Shown here piece after piece: positions 55,209 to 63,098 of a DNA stretch of 64,000 bases (the stretch's first letter is position 1; every line of letters starts with the position of its first letter). The notes under the pieces were generated by a model. That model searched no databases, was not told the origin of the DNA, and saw only the letters and a list, made by a program, of their open reading frames with translations. The position numbers and the translations under genes are program-made. This DNA comes from Tropicimonas sp047971885 (GTDB taxonomy: Bacteria > Pseudomonadota > Alphaproteobacteria > Rhodobacterales > Rhodobacteraceae), in assembly GCF_047971885.1 (NCBI RefSeq), contig NZ_JBKEAE010000062.1, forward strand, positions 8,940-72,939, written 5' to 3'.

Positions 55209-55235
55209 GTCCACAATTGAAAGGCCATGTCCGAT

Positions 55236-55676
55236 ATGCGTTTGACGATCAGGACGAATCTCGCGATGCGGGCACTGATGTTCTGTGCCATCAACGCGAA
55301 CAGGACCGTCCGCAAGGCCGAAATCGCACGGGCGTGCAATTCGTCGGAAAACCATCTGGGCGTCGTGATCAACATGCTGGGCCAGACCGGCTTCATCGAG
55401 ACGACGCGTGGCCGCAACGGCGGCATCAGGCTCAAGGTCGCACCGGAATCGCTTTCGGTCGGGCATGTGTTTCGCGCCTTCGAGGCCAACGTGCCGTTTG
55501 CCGAATGCTTCTCGGGGTCCGACAATCGCTGCCCGCTCACCGCTAGCTGCCGCCTGAGAGGAGAGCTTTCGCGGGCGCTTGAGGCATTCTACAATTCGCT
55601 CGACAAGGTGACGCTGGCCGATCTGGTCGACGGCAACACGGGATTGTACAATCTGCTTGAGATCGAACCTGTCTGA
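55236..55676 (+). CDS. nsrR: Rrf2-family iron-sulfur regulator, NsrR-like
   Basis: A 146-residue Rrf2 regulator (149 if translation begins at ATG 55227). The N-terminus MRLTIRTNLAMRALMFCAINANRTVRKAEIARACNSSENHL is the winged-helix DNA reader. Three cysteines in CFSGSDNRCPLTASCRL have C-X7-C-X5-C spacing, as in NsrR, where they ligate a nitric-oxide-sensitive Fe-S cluster. AAGG at 55221-55224 is 11 bases from ATG 55236 and too close to 55227, so I favour the later start. No nitric oxide reductase or flavohemoglobin gene is adjacent; its regulon is presumably elsewhere. Confidence 0.85.
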   Translation: MRLTIRTNLAMRALMFCAINANRTVRKAEIARACNSSENHLGVVINMLGQTGFIETTRGRNGGIRLKVAPESLSVGHVFRAFEANVPFAECFSGSDNRCPLTASCRLRGELSRALEAFYNSLDKVTLADLVDGNTGLYNLLEIEPV

Positions 55677-55739
55677 TCCGGGGATGCGGGTTGCCCGGTT
55701 GCGGTGTTTTTCCCGCGGTCCGTAGTGCAGGAGCCGCCC

Positions 55740-56483
55740 ATGCGCCCGTACACACTCTGCATTCTCATCCTGGCCGTGACTTCCCGGATTGCCGGTGCCG
55801 ACACCGTCACCGGAACCGTGACCTATCTCGAACGCACGATGCCGCCTCCCGGCGCGACGGTCGAGATCATCCTGTCCGACATTTCGCTTGCCGACGCGCC
55901 GGCCCGGACAATCGCCGGTCAGACGCTCCCGGCCGCCGGGGCACCGCCCTATGCCTTCGCGATCGAATACGATCCCGCCACAATCGACCAGCGCCATACC
56001 TATGGCCTGCGCGCCACCATGCGTGCCGGCGGCAGGATAACAATGACAACCGATACCGCCTACCCGGTGCTGACGCGCGGCGCGGGCAATATGGAGGATC
56101 TGATCCTGAAACAGGTCTCGGTTCCCGCGCCCGATGCCGATCTGGTCAACACCTACTGGAAGGTCCGCTCGCTCGGCGCGCTTCGCCTGTCGCCGCCAGC
56201 CAACGGGCGCGAGGCTCATCTGATCCTGCGCGGCGACGGAAGCTACAACGCGACGGCCGGCTGCAACATGGTCCGGGGTACCTATTCACTCGACAACGCC
56301 AGCCTCCGCTTCGAAGCGGGGGCGGCAACGCGCAAGGCCTGCATTCCGCCGCTCGATCTGTACGAGGGCATGCTGCTCCGGACACTTGCCGATACGGCAG
56401 GTTTCCGGATCAGCGGCGAGACGCTCGAATTGCACGATGCGGCAGGTGCCGTTCTGGCAAGCTTCGCGGCGGTTTATTTCTGA
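55740..56483 (+). CDS. exported YbaY-META two-domain protein
   Basis: A 247-residue envelope protein. Residues 1-20 are a signal sequence (MRPYTLCILILAVTSRIAGA). The first domain (about 22-118) is YbaY-like (GTVTYLERTMPPPGATVEIILSDISLADAPA ... PYAFAIEYDP). The second (about 135-245) is a META domain (YWKVRSLG, DGSYNATAGCNMVRGTY, TRKACIPPLDLYEGMLLRTL). These domains occur in lipoproteins and HslJ-like stress proteins; a lipobox is not evident. AGGAG lies six bases before ATG 55740. Function unknown. Confidence 0.82.
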   Translation: MRPYTLCILILAVTSRIAGADTVTGTVTYLERTMPPPGATVEIILSDISLADAPARTIAGQTLPAAGAPPYAFAIEYDPATIDQRHTYGLRATMRAGGRITMTTDTAYPVLTRGAGNMEDLILKQVSVPAPDADLVNTYWKVRSLGALRLSPPANGREAHLILRGDGSYNATAGCNMVRGTYSLDNASLRFEAGAATRKACIPPLDLYEGMLLRTLADTAGFRISGETLELHDAAGAVLASFAAVYF

Positions 56484-56668
56484 GCTTCTGCGGGCGGGAA
56501 GCCGAAATCCGGCCAGTATACCGGTTCAAGCGACGGCAGAACCGCCAGCGCGCCGGCGAAGTCGCTGTCGCGCGGGCCAAAATCGGATGGCGTGATGACA
56601 ACGGGAATGCCCGCCGCACGGGCAGCGGCGAAGCCGACGGGACTGTCTTCGAAGATCAGCGCCTTCAT
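56474..56668 (-). pseudogene. C-terminal remnant of a HAD-family phosphatase
   Basis: A 64-codon frame starting MKALIFEDSPVGFAAARAAGIPVVITPSDF, which is the last catalytic motif region of HAD phosphatases (the EDS acidic motif), and ending WPDFGFPPAEAQK. The nucleophile and core domains expected in about 150 preceding residues are missing. Its ATG overlaps the gph stop (ATGA), so a product may still be made, but it cannot be catalytic. Probably a decayed tandem HAD gene left after deletion next to gph. Its 3' end overlaps that of the convergent YbaY-META gene by ten bases. Confidence 0.65.
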
Positions 56669-57333
56669 TCAGCGGCCGTGGCGCGCATCCGGGCTTCGTC
56701 GACTATCCCCGGCAGGCGGTCGAAATGGTCGAAGGCCCAGTCGTTGCGCATCCGCTCCACCGGGGTCTTGCGATAGCCTTCGGTGTACAATGCAAAGGGA
56801 ATTTGCGCATTCTGCGCCGTCTCGGCGTCGATTTCACTGTCGCCCACATACAGCGTCGGGCCGCCACCCATGTCGTCGATCACCCGGAACAGCATGTCCG
56901 GCGCGGGCTTGCGGCTGTCGATCATGCCGCCGGCGATGAACCCGTCAAAGACCTGCGCCAGCCGCATGTGCCGCATGACGGAGCGGGCCGGCAGTTCCGG
57001 CTTGTTGGTACACAGGCCAAGCCTGTGCCCCTGTGTCTTCAGCAGCGCCAGCGCATCGACCACCCCGGGGTAGAATACCGCCTTGTCGACGGCGAATTCG
57101 TACTGGGCGACGAATTCGCCATAGATGCGTGCGTGGGTCTCGGGTGTCTCCTCGATTCCGCGCGCGGCCATCATGCGGCTGACCAGCACCTGCGCCCCCT
57201 CGCCGACGAAGGCGCGCACCTCGTCGAGGGTCAGGCCGGGCTTGCCCAGCCGGCCGAGAATGACATCGGAAACCGCCTGAATGTCGCGCGCGCTGTCGAT
57301 CAGCGTTCCGTCGAGGTCGAAGACGATATTCAT
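56665..57333 (-). CDS. gph: HAD-family phosphoglycolate phosphatase
   Basis: A 222-residue HAD hydrolase that dephosphorylates 2-phosphoglycolate. Motif I is VFDLDGTLIDS with the nucleophile Asp near residue 6; motif II lies in GLCTNKPE; Lys is in DSRKPAPDML; motif IV is VGDSEIDAETA. It overlaps the stop of the upstream thioredoxin-like gene (ATGA) and the start of a HAD remnant downstream. Length and motifs are typical of Gph. Confidence 0.9.
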   Translation of the reverse strand: MNIVFDLDGTLIDSARDIQAVSDVILGRLGKPGLTLDEVRAFVGEGAQVLVSRMMAARGIEETPETHARIYGEFVAQYEFAVDKAVFYPGVVDALALLKTQGHRLGLCTNKPELPARSVMRHMRLAQVFDGFIAGGMIDSRKPAPDMLFRVIDDMGGGPTLYVGDSEIDAETAQNAQIPFALYTEGYRKTPVERMRNDWAFDHFDRLPGIVDEARMRATAAE

Positions 57334-57887
57334 GCCTCTTTCCACTTGATCGAACAGCCCATCGAGGGGATCTGGTCCGCCGGTCCCCTGCCGGTTTCGG
57401 CCACCTGCGCCATCGCCTCGTAAAGGTCGCGCCGCAACCCGGCCGGACCGGCCTTGTCGCGCGAGGCGTCGAGCCGGCCGCGATACTGCAGTTCGAGATC
57501 GCCGTTGAAGCCGAAGAAATCCGGCGTGCAGGCGGCGCCATAGGCGCGGGCGACGGACTGATCTTCGTCGTGGAGATAGGGGAAGGGCAGGCCCCAGTCG
57601 GCGGCCTTGACGGCCATGTTCTCGAAACTGTCGGCCGGATAGGCGGCGACATCGTTCGACGAGATCGCCACCACGCCGATGCCCAGATTCCCAAGTTCGC
57701 GTGCATCGCGCACGATGCGGTCGATGACGGCCAGAACATAGGGGCAGTGATTGCAGATGAACACGACCAGCGTGCCTTTGGGGCCGGCGATATCGGCCAG
57801 CGAACGGGACCTGCCATCGGTGGCGGGCAGGGTGAAATCCACCGCCTTCCAGCCGAAGTCGCAAACCGGAGGGGTCGCAGCAGCCAT
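57330..57887 (-). CDS. thioredoxin-like protein (AhpC/TSA-type fold)
   Basis: A 185-residue cytoplasmic protein of the thioredoxin fold. The redox motif is CNHCPYV (Cys45, Cys48), a signature of a peroxiredoxin-like family found widely in proteobacteria and often annotated simply as thioredoxin family. It has VDFTLPATDGR at the start and VARAYGAACTPDFFGFNGDLELQYRGRLD later, with the cis-Pro of the fold. AAGGAG precedes ATG 57887. Its stop overlaps gph. Substrate unknown. Confidence 0.87.
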   Translation of the reverse strand: MAAATPPVCDFGWKAVDFTLPATDGRSRSLADIAGPKGTLVVFICNHCPYVLAVIDRIVRDARELGNLGIGVVAISSNDVAAYPADSFENMAVKAADWGLPFPYLHDEDQSVARAYGAACTPDFFGFNGDLELQYRGRLDASRDKAGPAGLRRDLYEAMAQVAETGRGPADQIPSMGCSIKWKEA

Positions 57888-57996
57888 CGTCGTCTCCTTG
57901 CAGGGAATATTCGGTTCGCCTGCGACCCTACCCAACTACAGGCGGGAAATCGAGCTTCGCGGGGCGAGGCAAACTGCCCGCGTTGGCGAAAACCCG

Positions 57997-58332
57997 TCAG
58001 GCGCTGTCGAGGCGCTTCCAGTGCAGCATTTCCGATTCGACGATCCGGCGCGCGAAAGGTGCCATGCCGGCCGGGCCCGACAGGCGATCCTTCAGGTGGA
58101 TGCACAGGTCCGGCCGCCGCGCGGCGATCACGCCGACCAGTTCGCCACGGACATGATCGTCCAGCCCCGCCCCCATCACGACACTCCGGATGTTGGGCTC
58201 CAGTTCGAGTTGCTCGATCACCTCGTCACGGTTATGCGCGCCAAGCCACTGGATCGGCAGATCCTCCAGATCGCCGATCACGTTTGCCATTACGTCGGGC
58301 AACCGGCCGACAAGCAATACGACTGGCTTCAT
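57997..58332 (-). CDS. conserved-looking protein of unknown function
   Basis: A 111-residue protein I do not recognise. The N-terminus KPVVLLVGRLPDVMANVIGDLE and the pattern IRSVVMGAGLDDHVRGELVGVIAARRPDLCIHLKD look like an alternating beta/alpha fold similar to a response-regulator receiver, but the conserved Asp/Lys triad of receivers is not evident. A strong GGAGGAGGGA precedes ATG 58332, so it is probably a real gene. It lies between gap and the thioredoxin-like gene, after the gap terminator. Confidence 0.7.
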   Translation of the reverse strand: MKPVVLLVGRLPDVMANVIGDLEDLPIQWLGAHNRDEVIEQLELEPNIRSVVMGAGLDDHVRGELVGVIAARRPDLCIHLKDRLSGPAGMAPFARRIVESEMLHWKRLDSA

Positions 58333-58418
58333 GTCCCTCCTCCTTGCCTGCGCTCCGCTCCGGCACAGTGCTTCCGGGCGAGCATACCACGCCAACGGGC
58401 GCCCGTCGCCGGGGCACG

Positions 58419-58447
58419 AAAAACCCCGGCGCCTGCCGGCACCGGGG
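58419..58447 (-). terminator. Rho-independent terminator of gap
   Basis: On the minus strand a 10-bp stem with one mismatch (CCCCGGTGCC and GGCGCCGGGG) closes on a GGCA loop and is followed by TTTTT. It lies about 43 bases after the gap stop. Confidence 0.85.
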
Positions 58448-58489
58448 CGGAATGCCGCGTCAGCCGGGCGGAGCCGGCCGCCGCCAATG

Positions 58490-59491
58490 TCAGATCAGCG
58501 AACCCATCTTGACGGCGGTATCGAGCATGCGGTTCGAGAAGCCCCACTCGTTGTCATACCAGGTGAGGATTGAGCACAGCGTGCCGTCCATGACCCGGGT
58601 CTGGTCGAGGTGGAAGATCGACGAATGCGGGTCGTGGTTGAAGTCCGACGAGACGTTCTTGTAGGCGGTGTAGCCCAGAATGCCGTTCATCGGGCCGTCG
58701 GCCGCGGCCTTGATCGCATCGTTGATCTCCTCGACCGAGGTCGCGCGCCTGGCGATGAACTTCAGGTCGACGACCGAGACGTTCGGGGTGGGAACGCGGA
58801 TGGCGAAACCGTCGAGCTTGCCCTTCAGATCCGGCAGCACGAGGCCCACCGCCTTGGCGGCGCCAGTCGAGGTCGGGATCATGCTGAGCGCTGCGGCGCG
58901 GGCGCGGTAGAGATCCTTGTGCAGCGTGTCCAGCGTCGGCTGGTCGCCGGTATAGGAGTGGATCGTCGTCATCATGCCCTTTTCGATGCCGATGGTGTCG
59001 TTGATCACCTTGGCAACGGGAGAGAGGCAGTTGGTGGTGCAGGACGCGTTCGAAACCACCAGATCGGCGGCGGTCAGCACATCGTCGTTCACACCGTAGA
59101 CGATGGTCTTGTCCGCACCCGAGGCCGGGGCGGAAACGAGCACGCGCCTGGAGCCGTTCTCAAGGTGCAGCGCCGCCTTGTCGCGCGCGGTGAAGATGCC
59201 GGTGCATTCCAGCGCGACATCGACATCTCCCCAGGGCAGTTCCCTAGGATCGCGGATCGCGGTAACCTTGATCGGGCCGCGGCCGACGTCGATCGAATCT
59301 TCCGTCGTGGTGACCGTACCGGGGAAGCGGCCATGGACCGAATCGAAGCGGATGAGGTGCGCGTTGGTCTCGACCGGGCCGAGATCGTTGATCGCAACAA
59401 CTTCGATGTCGTCACGGCCAGACTCCACGAGGGCGCGGAGCACGTTCCGCCCGATGCGGCCGAAACCGTTGATGGCAACTTTCACTGTCAT
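58490..59491 (-). CDS. gap: glyceraldehyde-3-phosphate dehydrogenase, type I
   Basis: A 333-residue enzyme interconverting glyceraldehyde-3-phosphate and 1,3-bisphosphoglycerate. NAD motif KVAINGFGRIGRNVLRA, with Asp36 in AINDLG pointing to NAD rather than NADP; catalytic Cys151 in SNASCTTNC; HSYTGDQ and NEWGFSNRM follow. GAGGAAAAG precedes ATG 59491. It is monocistronic, with its own terminator and a probable promoter at 59602-59639. The CceR-like site further upstream may tie it to gluconeogenic control. Confidence 0.96.
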   Translation of the reverse strand: MTVKVAINGFGRIGRNVLRALVESGRDDIEVVAINDLGPVETNAHLIRFDSVHGRFPGTVTTTEDSIDVGRGPIKVTAIRDPRELPWGDVDVALECTGIFTARDKAALHLENGSRRVLVSAPASGADKTIVYGVNDDVLTAADLVVSNASCTTNCLSPVAKVINDTIGIEKGMMTTIHSYTGDQPTLDTLHKDLYRARAAALSMIPTSTGAAKAVGLVLPDLKGKLDGFAIRVPTPNVSVVDLKFIARRATSVEEINDAIKAAADGPMNGILGYTAYKNVSSDFNHDPHSSIFHLDQTRVMDGTLCSILTWYDNEWGFSNRMLDTAVKMGSLI

Positions 59492-59601
59492 GGTCTTTTC
59501 CTCATTTCAGAGCAGGATCATCGCGGCTTTATCACGGGCCCGGCCCGTGAGCCGAAACGGGTAGTGTCCTAGGCGGGGCGGACAGTGCCCCTCGGCTTCG
59601 T

Positions 59602-59639
59602 GTCATACCCGGATCGCAGGTTTTGTCACCCACCAATTC
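59602..59639 (-). promoter_or_regulatory. candidate gap promoter
   Basis: On the minus strand GTGACA (59639-59634) and TATGAC (59607-59602) are separated by 26 bases of plus-strand distance between hexamers, longer than the usual 17; the TATGAC element about 105 bases before the gap ATG is the more convincing part, and the pair should be treated as tentative. Confidence 0.25.
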
Positions 59640-59928
59640 CTGTCACCGCGTCGCACCCTTGCCGCCGCCACGCAGCCCGCGCACCCGATGCGGGCGGGGT
59701 TCGGAGCGCCTGGCCCCGTTGTCCGTGCCCGACGCCGCCGCGACCTTTGCAGGTGCAGAAAATCGCCTCGCCCGGGATTCACGAAACGATTTGGGAATTT
59801 CGGGGCGTCGCGCGGGAGCGGGCGAGTGGAAATGCCGCGCCGCAGCGTAATCGGCGAAATTTGGCAATGACCCGATAAAACCTCCGAAACACGCCGCAAA
59901 CCGCAGTTACAGCGCTTTGGTATCTCAC

Positions 59929-59940
59929 GTTAGCGTTATC
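59929..59940. promoter_or_regulatory. second CceR-like palindrome, upstream of gap
   Basis: GTTAGCGTTATC shares GTTAGCG and ten of twelve positions with the recalled GTTAGCGCTAAC-type motif and resembles the site upstream of pckA. It lies about 440 bases from the gap ATG, far for a proximal operator, but in the only sizeable regulatory space for gap. Confidence 0.35.
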
Positions 59941-60088
59941 GCGGCGGCAATCTGCCACGCCTCGCCAATCGGCGCCGACAGCCCGAATCCCTCTGGATGC
60001 AGCGGCATCATGCGCTGCCGTCATGACTGTCGTGCAAGCAGGGGATAGCGAGTCGCGCCCAAACCCGGCGATCAGGCTTGCCCCGTTG

Positions 60089-61009
60089 TCATGCCAGCGC
60101 GCGTTCGGCCCGCGCAATGCGCCGATAGCCCGCCTCGCCATGCCAGAAGCCGTTGGAAAATGCGATCCCCGGCGCGATCTGCTCAAGGCGGGCCTGCCCT
60201 TCGGCGGCGTCTATGCCGCCATCGAGATGCTGCCGGAACACACCGGCGACTGCGGCCATATCGACATCCTGCGGCATCAGCCGCAGATCGGTGATGCCGC
60301 AGCTCGCCATCCCGGCCACCTCGTCGAGCAGGCTCACATAGGTGTCGGACTGGGTCTGAATGCCATTGACGCGCAGGAACGACTGCCCGTCGCGCGTTTC
60401 CAGCGGCATGCCGTCGGGATGCTCCTCGCAGACGAACTGGCAGTTGTCCTTGGTCCGCTTGTAGGCCCGGGCGTGATAGCAGCGGGCCGAGGTGGCCAGC
60501 GACGCGCGGCCGAAGACCTGCACCTCGACCCCGACCGCAAGTTCGCGCGCCGCTGCGGCCAGCTTCACCGTGGCGGTTCCCGGCAGTTCGGTCGGCAGGC
60601 AGACATGGGTCGCACCCCGCCGGGCAAGCTCGCGCAGGGTCTGCTCGCCGTAGACGTTGAGGAACGGACCTACCCGATGCGGCCGGCCCGACCGGTGGAA
60701 CAGACCGGCGGCATTGTTGATCTCGATCTCGTAGTCATCGAGTTCGGCCAGCGCCTTGCTGGCCTGTCGCTCGCGCGGAAGCATCACCTCGGCCAGACCC
60801 GACATCACCACCGTCTTGCCGGCGCCCGCAAGCCGCTCGGCCATCTCGGGCAGTTCGCTGTCGAAGAACGGCTGCCGCTTGGAGCAGATCACCTCGCCCA
60901 GGTAAACGGTATCGACCGGCGCCTCGTCGGCAATACGGGCGTAGAAATCGCGCTTGCGCTCTGCCGTCCAGTGATAGGCAATGGGGCCAAGGGTAAGTCT
61001 GACGCTCAT
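60089..61009 (-). CDS. ubiV: U32-family protein UbiV (anaerobic ubiquinone hydroxylation)
   Basis: A 306-residue U32-fold iron-sulfur protein. Cys42 in LGEVICSKRQPF plus three cysteines in ARCYHARAYKRTKDNCQFVC (C-X12-C-X3-C) match the 4Fe-4S ligands of UbiV. It forms a heterodimer with UbiU that carries out oxygen-independent hydroxylations of the ubiquinone ring, using prephenate as oxygen donor. It follows ubiU by four bases. Length fits UbiV, about 300 residues. Confidence 0.92.
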   Translation of the reverse strand: MSVRLTLGPIAYHWTAERKRDFYARIADEAPVDTVYLGEVICSKRQPFFDSELPEMAERLAGAGKTVVMSGLAEVMLPRERQASKALAELDDYEIEINNAAGLFHRSGRPHRVGPFLNVYGEQTLRELARRGATHVCLPTELPGTATVKLAAAARELAVGVEVQVFGRASLATSARCYHARAYKRTKDNCQFVCEEHPDGMPLETRDGQSFLRVNGIQTQSDTYVSLLDEVAGMASCGITDLRLMPQDVDMAAVAGVFRQHLDGGIDAAEGQARLEQIAPGIAFSNGFWHGEAGYRRIARAERALA

Positions 61010-61013
61010 GTTC

Positions 61014-62012
61014 TCACCGCCATTTCTTTGTCTGGAAGGCGCCCTCGGTCTGCTTCTGACCCTCGGTCAGCGCGACCAGTTCGGCCAGCTTGGGCTCGCG
61101 CCCGGCGCGGATGTCATCCACCGCCGCGCGGAAGGCGCTGACCACCTTGCGCACATAGGCCTTGGAGCGCTGCCTCCCCTCGATCTTGAAGGCGTTGACG
61201 CCCGCGTCGATCAGTTCCGGCAACAGCCGCGACAGGTTCAGGCTGATCGGTTCCTCGAAGGCATAATACCCCTCGGGGCGCACCTCGTTGCAGTAGCGCC
61301 CCTTGCAGATGGTCGGGTAGCCCGCGCTTTCGTCGGCGGCAAACCGGTCGATCGTGTAGGGTCCGAGCCGGGTCGAGAGGTTTCCGGCATCGTCCTTAAC
61401 GTATTCGACCAGATGGGCCGGCGAACACACGCCATCCATGTTGGTTGAAAGCCCGGTCGCATAATTGGTCAGCGAACAGCGCCCCTCGACCATCAGTCCG
61501 TGGTTGCCGAAGATGAAGGTCTCGATCTCGCAGGGGATCTCGGACTTGAGCTTGCGGATCTCCGGAATCGTCAGGATTCGCGGCAGGACCACCCGCTTCA
61601 CCCCGAATTCGCGCACGTAATAGCAGATCGCATCGGGGCTAGCGGCAGCCGCCTGCACCGACAGGTGCAGGCGCTTTTCGGGATGTTCGCGGGCGATATG
61701 GGCCGCCACGCCGATATCGGCGACGATGAAGGCATCCACGCCGAGCCGCGCGCCCAGATCGGCACCCTCGCGCCACAGATCGAACTCTCCGGCGCGCGGA
61801 TAGGTGTTGAGCGCAAGCAGAACCTTGGCACCCCGCTCGTGGGCATAGCTCACGCCGCGCGCCATCTCGTCGGGGGTGAAGTTCAGCCCGGGAAAATTCC
61901 GCGCGTTGGTTGCGTTCTGATAGCCGCAGTAGACGGCATCGGCCCCGGCATCGACGGCTGTACGCAGCGATGCCGGCGTTCCGGCCGGACAAACGAGTTC
62001 GGCAAGCGACAT
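61014..62012 (-). CDS. ubiU: U32-family protein UbiU (anaerobic ubiquinone hydroxylation)
   Basis: A 332-residue U32 protein, partner of UbiV. It starts ELVCPAGTPASLRTAVDAGADAVYCGYQN, and cysteines in EGRCSLTNY, DGVCSPAHL and KGRYCNEV correspond to the UbiU cluster ligands. Once called a collagenase-like peptidase, the family is now tied to O2-independent ubiquinone synthesis. The ATG at 62012 lies 13 bases after ubiT and fits the conserved start. Confidence 0.92.
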   Translation of the reverse strand: MSLAELVCPAGTPASLRTAVDAGADAVYCGYQNATNARNFPGLNFTPDEMARGVSYAHERGAKVLLALNTYPRAGEFDLWREGADLGARLGVDAFIVADIGVAAHIAREHPEKRLHLSVQAAAASPDAICYYVREFGVKRVVLPRILTIPEIRKLKSEIPCEIETFIFGNHGLMVEGRCSLTNYATGLSTNMDGVCSPAHLVEYVKDDAGNLSTRLGPYTIDRFAADESAGYPTICKGRYCNEVRPEGYYAFEEPISLNLSRLLPELIDAGVNAFKIEGRQRSKAYVRKVVSAFRAAVDDIRAGREPKLAELVALTEGQKQTEGAFQTKKWR

Positions 62013-62025
62013 GAGCAAGGATTCC

Positions 62026-62553
62026 TTATGCGTCGGACCGGCGCGCGATCCGTTCCTGTATCCGCGCCAGCGCGAATTTCCCGGGCGGGCCGAACATCGC
62101 GGCCACCTCCCCGGCGATCGATCCGTCGATATCGTCGAGCGCATTGCGCAGCGTGACGATCGCCTCGGTATCGCCCGAAATCACCAGATCGCGCGAAAAG
62201 AACACCGCGTCGCCGTCTTCGTCGGCGTCGATCAGGCTGAGCAGGGTAAGAAAGCTGCCGCTGATCCGCGCACCGTGCGCCGGCAGCGACCTGCGGTAAA
62301 CGGCCCGCAGCACCAGACGCTTCGGGTCTGGCACCAGATGAAGCGCAAACGGCAGATCGACCGGATCGATCAGAAAGCTGGTGCGCCGATGCGGACCGAG
62401 CCGCTCGATGAGTTCCGGATGGGCCCGGGCGACATGCCGGACGATACGGTACAGCACCGGCTGAAGCGGCAGCAGCGGCACGGGCAGACGCGCCAGCATC
62501 CCGCCGCCGGAGGCGGAGCGCGCATCGTGTGATTCCAGTACAAGGTTGCTCAT
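62026..62553 (-). CDS. ubiT: UbiT, SCP2-domain ubiquinone biosynthesis accessory factor
   Basis: A 175-residue protein with an SCP2 lipid-binding domain (HPELIERLGPHRRTSFLIDPVDLPFALHLVPDP ... ARISGSFLTLLSLIDADEDGDAVFFSRDLVISGDTEAIVTLRNALD). UbiT binds ubiquinone intermediates for the anaerobic route. It precedes ubiU and ubiV on the same strand, giving a ubiT-ubiU-ubiV operon. A -35-like TTGACA on the minus strand (62608-62603) could mark its own promoter. Confidence 0.9.
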   Translation of the reverse strand: MSNLVLESHDARSASGGGMLARLPVPLLPLQPVLYRIVRHVARAHPELIERLGPHRRTSFLIDPVDLPFALHLVPDPKRLVLRAVYRRSLPAHGARISGSFLTLLSLIDADEDGDAVFFSRDLVISGDTEAIVTLRNALDDIDGSIAGEVAAMFGPPGKFALARIQERIARRSDA

Positions 62554-62641
62554 GGATCCGGGCTTTCTTGCCTCCGGGATGCAGACCAGAGAACGGGCGG
62601 AATGTCAACGCAACCGCCGGCCGCCGGGCAGAACACGAAGA

Positions 62642-62671
62642 CGCCGCCATGCTCGCATGAACATGGCGGCG
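62642..62671 (-). terminator. hairpin after the phasin-like gene
   Basis: A perfect 10-bp stem (CGCCGCCATG and CATGGCGGCG) with a 10-base loop lies between the phasin-like gene and ubiT. The minus strand continues TCTTCGTGTT, a poor U-tract. A second hairpin (CCTGCCGCA/TGCGGCAGG, 62702-62734) sits just after the phasin-like stop. Confidence 0.4.
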
Positions 62672-62747
62672 GAGCGGAGCCGATTCCGGCTTGCTGCATG
62701 TCCTGCCGCACCTCGCGTCCTCCCCTGCGGCAGGTTGCCCCGGCCTC

Positions 62748-63098
62748 TCAGCCGGTGCCTTTTCGTTCGGTCCACTCTTCGAGCGCAAACTGGCTCAACC
62801 GAGCCTGGCGCCCGACCTCTCCGAAATACTGTTCGACCGCCGTGGTGAAGAAGCGGTACTGGATCTCGCCCAGTTCCATCGCGCTCCGGCTCTGGGCGGC
62901 CTCGGTCTGGGTCTTGAGATTCTCGCGAATCCGCGTCGCGACGAAATCGGCGAACTCCGTGTTCATCCGCGTGACGGCGACCATGTAATCCGGTTGCGTC
63001 CAGCCGGTCATCGCGTTCGCCGTTTTCTGGAAATCGCCGATCGTCGCGAGCATCTGCTCCATCGCCACATCGGCGATATTTGTCATGGCATCGGTCAT
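62748..63098 (-). CDS. phasin-like protein
   Basis: A 116-residue, probably all-helical amphipathic protein. The pattern MEQMLATIGDFQKTANAMTGWTQPDYMVAVTRMNTEFADFVATRIRENLKTQTEAAQSRSAMELGEIQYRFFTTAVEQYFGEVG resembles phasin_2 family granule-associated proteins, which coat polyhydroxyalkanoate granules. No cysteine, signal or membrane segment is present. ATG 63098 follows a G-rich ribosome-binding region. The gene is upstream of ubiTUV on the same strand and has a perfect FNR box at 63166-63179, so low-oxygen induction is likely. The phasin call is moderate; it could be an unrelated coiled-coil protein. Confidence 0.55.
   Translation of the reverse strand: MTDAMTNIADVAMEQMLATIGDFQKTANAMTGWTQPDYMVAVTRMNTEFADFVATRIRENLKTQTEAAQSRSAMELGEIQYRFFTTAVEQYFGEVGRQARLSQFALEEWTERKGTG

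Larger units (their letters stand above)
59492..60088. other. long upstream region of gap without a gene
   Basis: 597 bases between the gap start and the ubiV stop, both genes on the minus strand. It holds a candidate gap promoter (59602-59639) and a palindromic GTTAGCG-type site (59929-59940). Short open frames on both strands have no ribosome-binding site or recognisable product. No tRNA or stable hairpin was found. Confidence 0.55.

Noticed and set aside
59492..60088. Possible small gene or RNA upstream of gap
   Set aside because: Open frames of 60-98 codons overlap on both strands without ribosome-binding sites, and no tRNA-like or strongly folded element was recognised.
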